Shown: piece by piece, positions 8,101-14,211 of the stretch
Layout: every line of letters begins with the position of its first letter
How positions within the stretch are numbered: the stretch's first letter is position 1
NCBI GenBank assembly: GCA_017502525.1
Contig: JAFVUV010000003.1
Location: 146,214-210,213, forward strand
Origin: Clostridia bacterium
GTDB lineage: Bacteria > Bacillota > Clostridia > Christensenellales > Borkfalkiaceae
Direction: 5' to 3'
DNA length: 64,000 nucleotides
The notes under the pieces: model-generated
What the model was told of the DNA's origin: nothing
Seen by the model: only the letters and a program-made list of their open reading frames with translations
Database searches by the model: none
Made by a program: the position numbers and the translations under genes

Positions 8101-8136
8101 TAACTATGCGTAAAAGTTGTGTTTTGCGCATAGTTA
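8101..8136. repeat. Perfect 36-nt hairpin in the padR-xer intergenic region
   Basis: TAACTATGCGTAAAA pairs over its full 15 bases (one G-T pair) with TTTTGCGCATAGTTA around the 6-nt centre GTTGTG. No T-tract follows on either strand and the flanking genes diverge, so a terminator is unlikely. The remainder of the 340-bp gap (7931-8270) holds the two promoters and a smaller palindrome, CAACAATTTTGTTG, at 8011-8024. Operator, small RNA or recombinase site are all possible. Confidence 0.7.
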
Positions 8137-8235
8137 GGTGTGTTTCTCTATTTATCCCCTAGTTTATAAATTTACGTTGATTTTATCAAAAATGCTCTAC
8201 TCTATTTAACATAATCGTTAAATTTAAACAAACTC

Positions 8236-8264
8236 TTTACTTTTCTTTTGTTAAATAGTATAAT
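8236..8264 (+). promoter_or_regulatory. Leaderless promoter of the Xer gene
   Basis: TTTACT, 17 bp, TATAAT. The -10 box ends 6 nt before the ATG at 8271, so transcription should start at the A of the start codon. There is no Shine-Dalgarno sequence. Confidence 0.75.
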
Positions 8265-8270
8265 AAAAAT

Positions 8271-9329
8271 ATGGTTAAGAACACTTTTTATGAACAACGT
8301 GAAATAGCTTGCATTAAACGACTTGAAGTTATTATTGATTCTCTACCTTATTATGTTAGAGATTTTTTCGTTGGAATTGAATTAAAAACTTCTGCCCTTA
8401 CTCGTCTTAATTATGGATATGATTTGAGGGTTTTTTATGATTTTTTATCTAAAAAAGTGTTTAAAAATAAAGCCGTTATTGATATTTCATTAAAAGATTT
8501 AGCCCAACTTGAAGCGTTTGACTTTGAATATTTTCTAAGTTATTTAAGCCATTATACAATCAATGGTAAAAATGAGCGATGTACCGAAACTGGAAAAGCA
8601 AGAAAATTGTCAACTTTACGTGCGTTTTATAAATATTTTTTCAATAGAAACGCGCTTCCCGCTAATACCCCATCTAAAGTTGAAATGCCCAAAATTCACG
8701 AAAAAGAAATTATTAGGCTAGATTCTAATGACAAAGTTGATGAAATTGGAGATATGCTTTATACTGTCGAAACCGGTGACGGGTTAACTAAAAAACAGCG
8801 CTATTTTCATAATGCAACAAAGTTTAGAGATGCGGCAATTATAACTTTATTTTTAGGCTCTGGTATACGTATTAGCGAGCTTGTTGGATTAAATGTTGAA
8901 GATATAGATTTTAATAAAAACAGCTTTGTAGTAACAAGAAAAGGCGGAAATCGTGCGGTATTATATTTTAACGATGAAGTTGCTTCTGCCCTACACGACT
9001 ATATTGATTTAAGAATTGAAAATAAAGAAATTGATGAGTCCGAAAAAGCGTTGTTTTTATCTCTACAAAATAAGCGTATAAGCATAAGAACGGTTCAAGA
9101 ATTAGTAAAGAAATATGCAAGACTTGTTTCACCGCTAAAAAAAATAACGCCACACAAGTTGCGCAGTACTTTTGGCACCAATTTGTATAAACAAACGGGC
9201 GATATTTACGCTGTTGCCGCGTGTTTAGGACATAAAGACGTAAATACAACCAAAAAACATTACGCTGCTATAACTGAGGACGTAAAACAAAAAGTATCAA
9301 AAAATTATAATATTAAATCGGATAACTGA
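8271..9329 (+). CDS. Xer-type tyrosine recombinase
   Basis: A site-specific recombinase of 352 residues. The N-terminal SAM-like core-binding domain covers about residues 25-135 (TRLNYGYDLRVFYDFL), and the catalytic domain carries the full active-site set: R200 (GSGIRISELVGLN), K224, H295 and R298 (HKLRST), H321 (LGHKDV) and nucleophile Y331. It is longer than XerC/XerD (about 300) because of an extended linker between the domains (residues 142-185). Its place beside lexA in a housekeeping region, with no phage genes, suggests a resident chromosome-dimer recombinase or a related conserved enzyme rather than a mobile integrase. The predicted mRNA is leaderless. The gene converges on the cysteine-rich microprotein, and a shared hairpin spans both stop codons. 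Confidence 0.85.
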   Translation: MVKNTFYEQREIACIKRLEVIIDSLPYYVRDFFVGIELKTSALTRLNYGYDLRVFYDFLSKKVFKNKAVIDISLKDLAQLEAFDFEYFLSYLSHYTINGKNERCTETGKARKLSTLRAFYKYFFNRNALPANTPSKVEMPKIHEKEIIRLDSNDKVDEIGDMLYTVETGDGLTKKQRYFHNATKFRDAAIITLFLGSGIRISELVGLNVEDIDFNKNSFVVTRKGGNRAVLYFNDEVASALHDYIDLRIENKEIDESEKALFLSLQNKRISIRTVQELVKKYARLVSPLKKITPHKLRSTFGTNLYKQTGDIYAVAACLGHKDVNTTKKHYAAITEDVKQKVSKNYNIKSDN

Positions 9330-9350
9330 GTGCAAGCTCAGTTATTTTCT
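9322..9350. terminator. Convergent terminator spanning two stop codons
   Basis: ATAACTGAG pairs with CTCAGTTAT around a 6-nt loop. The left arm contains the Xer TGA and the right arm contains the TGA of the minus-strand microprotein. TTTTCTATTATTTT follows on the plus strand; the minus-strand tail is weaker. Confidence 0.75.
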
Positions 9351-9505
9351 ATTATTTTAGTAATTTTAATTATTTTGTAATTTTTATCAGGTTCTATACA
9401 CTTACCGCAACTGTCGCACATTTTGTTCGGGTCAAGGTCGCACTTATCGCATTCTCCACAATTTATGCACTCTCTTTCATATAATTCGCATTTTTTATTA
9501 TTCAT
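9338..9505 (-). CDS. Cysteine-rich microprotein, 55 aa
   Basis: A short gene on the minus strand between xer and lexA. It encodes 55 residues with eight cysteines: C6, then C13, C16, C19 and C22 spaced every third residue, then C30, C33 and C36 with the same spacing. AGAGAGG lies 6 nt before the ATG, a better binding site than most neighbours have. The middle is rich in Asp, Glu and Lys and the C-terminal 19 residues are basic and aliphatic. The CxxC series suggests metal or iron-sulfur binding; I do not recognise the family. Its upstream region contains the LexA-box candidate shared with lexA, so SOS regulation is possible. Evidence for coding is the binding site, the regular cysteine spacing and the terminator at its stop. 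Confidence 0.75.
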   Translation of the reverse strand: MNNKKCELYERECINCGECDKCDLDPNKMCDSCGKCIEPDKNYKIIKITKIIENN

Positions 9506-9525
9506 AAAATCCTCTCTTTAAAATA

Positions 9526-9539
9526 CAAACATTTGTTTG
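9526..9539. promoter_or_regulatory. LexA (SOS) box candidate
   Basis: CAAACATTTGTTTG, an imperfect palindrome that fits the Bacillus-type LexA consensus CGAACRNRYGTTYG at 12 of 14 positions. It overlaps the lexA -35 box and lies 20 nt upstream of the divergent microprotein start. Confidence 0.7.
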
Positions 9540-9565
9540 ACTTATGCGTTAATTTTTGTTATACT
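9537..9565 (+). promoter_or_regulatory. Leaderless promoter of lexA
   Basis: TTGACT, 17 bp, TATACT; the -10 box ends 6 nt before the ATG at 9572. There is no Shine-Dalgarno sequence. The -35 box overlaps the LexA box, as expected for autorepression. Confidence 0.8.
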
Positions 9566-9571
9566 TAACAT

Positions 9572-10168
9572 ATGAAAAGAAATATTGATGAAAAAATTCA
9601 AAAAGTATATAATTTTACCGTTAAGTATATCAACGAAAACGGTTTTCCCCCGTCTGTTCGTGAAATATGCTCTAAACTTGGCATTAAATCTACCGCAACA
9701 GCTTACAGTTATATTGAAAAATTAAAACGGCAAGGTCTACTCGAAAAAGCTCCGCTAAAAAAACGCGCATTAACCGTGCCTCACGACAAAAAAAGTTATA
9801 AAAGTGTACCTTTAGTTGGTGTAATTGCTGCAGGTTCGCCTATTTTTGCGATTGAAAATTTAGAAGGATATATCCCTATCCCCGACGATTTTAAAACTGA
9901 TGGTGATGAATTTGCATTAAGAGTTTATGGCGACAGTATGATTAACGCAGGGATATTTAATAATGACATTATTATTGTAAAAAAACAATATACCGCAAAC
10001 AATGGTGAAATTGTAGTAGCGTTAGTTGATGACAGTGCAACTGTAAAGCGATTTTATCTTAGAAACGACAAAATTGTTTTACATCCTGAAAACGACACAA
10101 TGTGTGACATGATTTTTGACAACGTCGTAATTTTAGGCGTTGTAAAAGGTTTAATGCGAAAATTTTAA
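9572..10168 (+). CDS. lexA: SOS-response repressor LexA
   Basis: Represses DNA-damage genes and cleaves itself when RecA filaments form. The N-terminal winged helix covers residues 1-65 (INENGFPPSVREICSKLGIKSTATAY). The S24 peptidase domain follows, with the cleavage site A87-G88 (GVIAAGSP), catalytic S122 (YGDSM) and K159 (VKRFYL). At 198 residues it is of normal length and has every key residue. Its promoter is predicted to be leaderless and to carry an overlapping LexA box. A terminator shared with the convergent ynbB gene follows. LexA next to ynbB and miaA matches the Clostridia order. Confidence 0.96.
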   Translation: MKRNIDEKIQKVYNFTVKYINENGFPPSVREICSKLGIKSTATAYSYIEKLKRQGLLEKAPLKKRALTVPHDKKSYKSVPLVGVIAAGSPIFAIENLEGYIPIPDDFKTDGDEFALRVYGDSMINAGIFNNDIIIVKKQYTANNGEIVVALVDDSATVKRFYLRNDKIVLHPENDTMCDMIFDNVVILGVVKGLMRKF

Positions 10169-10180
10169 TAATTTTTTATT

Positions 10181-10210
10181 AAAAAGCACTCGAATTTGGG
10201 TGCTTTTAGA
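10181..10210. terminator. Bidirectional terminator between lexA and ynbB
   Basis: AAAAAGCACTC pairs with GGGTGCTTTT around AATTT-type loop sequence. Both sides are T-rich on their own strand, and the hairpin reaches the ynbB stop codon. Confidence 0.85.
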
Positions 10211-11417
10211 ATTTTAAATTTTTTAATGCTATTTTGCAATGTTCATAAGTTAATCCACCCTGCATATATGCAATATATGGTGGCTTAATTGGCGCATCGG
10301 CTGATAACTCAATGGATGAGCCTTGCACGAAACATCCGGCAGCCATTATTACTTGATTTTCGTATCCAGGCATATCCCATGGTAAAACGTCAACGTGTCC
10401 ATCTACGGGCGAATTTTTTTGTATGTTTTGAATGAATTTAATTAAGTCGTTTTCGTTGCCAAATTTAATAGCTCTTATAATATCCCTAGGGATACTATTT
10501 ATTTCGGGAGAAGTTTCATACCCTAATTCAGTTAAAACTGCGCCAAATAATAAAGAGCCTTTCATTGCTTGAAGAACGGTGTGTGGTGCTAAAAATAAGC
10601 CTTGATAGTAATATTGATATCCAAATGAGTAAGAACCAACTTCACCACCGATAGAAGGCGCAGTAAGTCGATTTTGTACTAGTTCAACGTATTTGGAATC
10701 GCCTACAATGTAACCACCGCTCGGTGCAATGCCCCCGCCAATATTTTTAATCATAGAGCCCGCTAAAAGATTTATTCCAACTTCTATCGGTTCATATTTT
10801 TCAATAAATTCTCCATAGCAATTATCGAGCATTATGCAACCGTTAAAGTCTAAACTTTTGACGAAATTAACAGCATTTTTAATTTCGTCTATAGACATAG
10901 CATTTCTCCATTCGTATCCACGTGAACGTTGCATATAGACCATTTTAGGTTGACCATTTTTATCAAAATACTTTTTTATCTCGTCTTTATTTATAAGCCC
11001 ATTTTTTAAATCAATACAAGTAAATTCTATGCCAAAATCTTTTAAAGAGCCGTTGCCTTCGCCATAAATTACGTCGTTTAAGGTGTCGTAAGGTGTTCCA
11101 GAAACACATAAAACTTTATCGCCCGGTCTTAAAACGCCGTAAAGGCATAAGGATAATGCGTGTGTCCCAGAAACAATATTAGGCGAGCAAATTGCTTGTT
11201 CAGCACAAAAAATATCAGCAACGACGTTATTTAATACCTCGCGTCCTTCGTCGCCGTATCCGTAACCTGTAGTACCTACGAAATGACGTAAAGCAATTTT
11301 ATTTTTTTGAAATGCTTTAAGTACTTTTTCTTGGTTAAATAAAGCAACTTCTTCAAAATACTTGAATTTATCTTGTAAATTTTGTTCGCATTTTTCAATT
11401 AAAATATTATCTATCAT
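10206..11417 (-). CDS. ynbB: Methionine gamma-lyase-family PLP protein (YnbB, 'aluminium resistance')
   Basis: A fold-type I PLP enzyme of 403 residues. Family signs are GTTGYGYGDEGREVLNNVVADIF near residue 50 (the conserved tyrosine-glycine stretch), CSPNIVSGTHALSLCLYGVLRPGD, VYMQRSRGYEWR, MLDNCYGEF and the PLP lysine in GSMIKNIGGGIAPSGGY near residue 222. The family is annotated as methionine gamma-lyase-like or aluminium-resistance protein; the physiological substrate is not established. It overlaps the miaA stop by four nucleotides (ATGA) and is last in the miaB-mutS-mutL-miaA-ynbB unit. In many Firmicutes hfq lies between miaA and ynbB; here there is no room for it. Confidence 0.9.
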   Translation of the reverse strand: MIDNILIEKCEQNLQDKFKYFEEVALFNQEKVLKAFQKNKIALRHFVGTTGYGYGDEGREVLNNVVADIFCAEQAICSPNIVSGTHALSLCLYGVLRPGDKVLCVSGTPYDTLNDVIYGEGNGSLKDFGIEFTCIDLKNGLINKDEIKKYFDKNGQPKMVYMQRSRGYEWRNAMSIDEIKNAVNFVKSLDFNGCIMLDNCYGEFIEKYEPIEVGINLLAGSMIKNIGGGIAPSGGYIVGDSKYVELVQNRLTAPSIGGEVGSYSFGYQYYYQGLFLAPHTVLQAMKGSLLFGAVLTELGYETSPEINSIPRDIIRAIKFGNENDLIKFIQNIQKNSPVDGHVDVLPWDMPGYENQVIMAAGCFVQGSSIELSADAPIKPPYIAYMQGGLTYEHCKIALKNLKF

Positions 11418-12340
11418 TTTAGTAAATCCTTTACAATTTCGTGTGCTAATTCATTAATCGGCGCAGGTTTTAGTAATTTTAGTTTAGGCAACCGCTTAAA
11501 AAAAGTAATTTGACGTTTAGCGTAATGTCTTGTGTTCAATTTTATTTTATCTATGGCTTGTTCTAAAGTGATTGTATTAGTTAAATAATCTAGAATCTCC
11601 TTATAACCAATCGCTTGAAAGCATTGATTTTCTTTAGTTACACCACTAGCTAATAATTGAGAAATTTCTTTAAGAAGGCCGTTTTCAATCATCAAATCTA
11701 CACGTTTGTTAATTCTATCATATAAAACTTCTCTTGGAAAATCTATTGAGTAAGCGTTATAATCGTATTTCGGAGTAAAATCGTCAACAATTTCGGATTT
11801 CTTAAAACCACTTTCATATATTTCTAAAGCACGAATAACTCTTTTGATATCATTAAAATGTAATTTTTCTGCGGTTACTGGGTCTAACTTTTTTAGAATC
11901 TCATAAACGGCAAGATTACCATTTTCTTCAGCAATACGCTTATATTTTTCCCGTGTAAAAGAATTATCTTTACCGTTTCCGTATGATAAGTCGTATATTA
12001 AAGAGTTGATATAAAAACCTGTGCCACCACAAATAATAGGAATTTTACCTTTCTCTAATAAAGATTGAACAATTGGCTCAGCCGTAGCTTTATAATCACT
12101 AACCGTAAAATTTTCAAACGGCTCAACAACGTCAATAAGATGATGTTTTACCCCATCCATTTCCAGTTTAGTTGGCTTTGCCGTACCTACGTTAAGATTT
12201 TTATAAATGTACATTGAATCGGCGGAAATTACTTCTGTATTAAGTAATTTAGCGCATTCAACTGCGAGTGAAGATTTCCCTGACGCCGTAGGGCCACAAA
12301 TAATTAAAATTTTATTGTTTAAACTATTCTTTTGAACCAT
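11414..12340 (-). CDS. miaA: tRNA dimethylallyltransferase
   Basis: Transfers an isoprenyl group to A37 of tRNAs that read UNN codons. The N-terminal P-loop GPTASGKS (residues 15-22) is followed by the substrate motif ISADSMYIYKNLNVGTAKPT and GGTGFYINSLIY, all standard. The later region QAIGYKEILDYL and the basic RHYAKRQITFFKRLP close the family profile. The length of 308 residues is normal. It overlaps the mutL 3' end by 22 nt. MiaB, which methylthiolates the product of MiaA, is encoded at the head of the same transcription unit, so both enzymes of the ms2i6A pathway are co-expressed. Confidence 0.95.
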   Translation of the reverse strand: MVQKNSLNNKILIICGPTASGKSSLAVECAKLLNTEVISADSMYIYKNLNVGTAKPTKLEMDGVKHHLIDVVEPFENFTVSDYKATAEPIVQSLLEKGKIPIICGGTGFYINSLIYDLSYGNGKDNSFTREKYKRIAEENGNLAVYEILKKLDPVTAEKLHFNDIKRVIRALEIYESGFKKSEIVDDFTPKYDYNAYSIDFPREVLYDRINKRVDLMIENGLLKEISQLLASGVTKENQCFQAIGYKEILDYLTNTITLEQAIDKIKLNTRHYAKRQITFFKRLPKLKLLKPAPINELAHEIVKDLLK

Positions 12341-14208
12341 TTATCTATTTCCATACGACTAATTTTTACCAACACAGGTCTACCATGCGGACATTTTAGC
12401 CCTAAATTTTGCTTTAATTTACTAGTTAAAAACTCTATTTCACTATCGCTAAGCTTATCACCTGCTTTTACAGCAGATTTGCAGGCTTTTTGTGCTAATT
12501 TTTCAGTTAAAATATCATTTACGGTTATAGATTTTAAACCGTCTAAATCAGATAGAATCTCGTTAAAGAATTTTTGCAAATTCATTTGAGTTAAAAATGA
12601 TGGAAGAGCAGAAATTTTAATTGAATTTCTACCAAAGTCACAAATTTCAATACCTAATGCATTTAAAACGTCAATTTTTGAAATTATAAAATCATATTCG
12701 CTATTATTCACGGTTAAAACAAAAGGCAATAATAACGGCTGAGTTACAATTTGATTATTTTTTAACGAATCGTTGAGTTTATCAAATAAAATCCTTTCGT
12801 GTGCCGCGTGTTGGTCGGCAAAATATAAATCAGTTCCGTCTTCAAAAATTAAAAAAGTGTTCAATACTTGAGCAACGAATTTTAAATTACTACTCAGTTT
12901 GATTTCTTGTTGTAAAGCGGATTCTCTAGTAGTTTTTGCTATTAACAACTCTTTCTTTTTTGTTAAACTTTCAAGAAAGGCTTTGTTTTCCTCAAAGATA
13001 TCTACTGCTTTATCTTTCTTTTCGTCAATATCTTCAAAAGCATAATCAACGTTATTTCTTCTTTCTGAAAAAATTACTTTATCACCACGTTTAATATCCA
13101 AAATTTCTTTTTTGAATTGTGAAACGTCGTTTAATATGCCATTATGCTTAACATAATTATTGCGATTATCGATTGTATTTAACTGATTATTTGTGTTATT
13201 GCTAACAATATTTAGAGCTTCGCTTGAGCCGTCTAGCACTTTAGATACGACGGAATAAAGTGCGCCATAAACGATTTGATTATTTATAAATCTAACGTCA
13301 AGCTTGTTTGGATGAACGTTCACGTCAACAATTTCCGTTGGCATTTCAACGGAAAGAACGTAGAATGGATATTGCCTTTTCATCATGTAAGACGAATATG
13401 CATTTGTAATTGCAGATGAAATAGTTTGATTTACAATGTATCTACCGTTGATAAAAACCGTTTGGTAACTTCTATTTCCTTTCGTAAAATACTGTTTACC
13501 TAAATAACCACTTATTTTTATACCGTTTTTAATTGTATCAACGTAATAACAATCTTTTATTATTTGTGCACCGTAAATACTAACCATTGCTGATTCAAAT
13601 CCATCACCATAAGATTGATATATGGTTTTTCCATCTGCTACGTATTTAAAAGAAATATTTGGATTTCCTAAAATAAATCTCGTTATCGTATTCGATATTT
13701 CACTTTCTTCAGAACGTTCACTACGCAAAAATTTCTCTCTTACCGGCGTGTTGAAAAATAAATTTTTTACGCAAATTTGAGTTCCATCAGACGCTCCACA
13801 ATCTTCAACAGGAGCAATTTCTCCACCGTCAGCAGAAATTTGAGCGCCAAGTTCTTGGTTTTTAGGCTTTGATACTATAGAAATTTTGGATACTGATGCA
13901 ATAGATGCTAAAGCCTCGCCCCTAAAGCCTAATGATGAAATATTATCTAAATCACTTAATTTAGAAATTTTGCTAGTTGCGTGTGGAAGCAACGCCTTTT
14001 TTAAGTCGTCTTTTTCAATTCCGTGACCATTATCAGTAATTGTAATTGATGAAATGCCACCATTTTCAATAGCGATTTCTATGCAAGTTGCCCCTGCATC
14101 AATAGAGTTTTCAACTAGCTCTTTTACAACTGAAAATGGGCGCTCAACAACTTCGCCGGCAGCGATTCTATTAAATATTTTACTACTAAGTAAATTAATT
14201 TTACCCAT
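12319..14208 (-). CDS. mutL: DNA mismatch repair protein MutL, endonuclease type
   Basis: Mismatch-repair ATPase and nicking endonuclease. The GHKL ATPase covers about residues 1-330: IAAGEVVERPFSVVKELVENSIDAG, DNGHGI and the lid motif LGFRGEALASI. The C-terminal domain has the metal-binding endonuclease motif DQHAAHERIL near residue 466, the QKACKSAV region, and CPHGRPV near 609, so it should nick DNA as in bacteria lacking MutH. The linker (about 335-440) is poorly conserved and lysine-rich. The length is typical. It lies 3 nt after mutS in the same unit, so the two are co-transcribed. Confidence 0.96.
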   Translation of the reverse strand: MGKINLLSSKIFNRIAAGEVVERPFSVVKELVENSIDAGATCIEIAIENGGISSITITDNGHGIEKDDLKKALLPHATSKISKLSDLDNISSLGFRGEALASIASVSKISIVSKPKNQELGAQISADGGEIAPVEDCGASDGTQICVKNLFFNTPVREKFLRSERSEESEISNTITRFILGNPNISFKYVADGKTIYQSYGDGFESAMVSIYGAQIIKDCYYVDTIKNGIKISGYLGKQYFTKGNRSYQTVFINGRYIVNQTISSAITNAYSSYMMKRQYPFYVLSVEMPTEIVDVNVHPNKLDVRFINNQIVYGALYSVVSKVLDGSSEALNIVSNNTNNQLNTIDNRNNYVKHNGILNDVSQFKKEILDIKRGDKVIFSERRNNVDYAFEDIDEKKDKAVDIFEENKAFLESLTKKKELLIAKTTRESALQQEIKLSSNLKFVAQVLNTFLIFEDGTDLYFADQHAAHERILFDKLNDSLKNNQIVTQPLLLPFVLTVNNSEYDFIISKIDVLNALGIEICDFGRNSIKISALPSFLTQMNLQKFFNEILSDLDGLKSITVNDILTEKLAQKACKSAVKAGDKLSDSEIEFLTSKLKQNLGLKCPHGRPVLVKISRMEIDKWFKRIV

Positions 14209-14211
14209 ATA

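Noticed and set aside
8101..8136. Calling the hairpin a dif site
   Set aside because: The 11-6-11 layout is suggestive, but the arms do not match Firmicutes dif sequences as I know them and the GCGCATA motif is displaced compared with E. coli dif; kept as an unexplained repeat.
8101..8136. Calling the hairpin a terminator
   Set aside because: No T-tract on either strand, and the flanking genes are divergent.
8271..9329. Treating the recombinase as a phage or element integrase
   Set aside because: No other mobile genes, no adjacent tRNA attachment site or direct repeats, and it lies in a conserved housekeeping context next to lexA.
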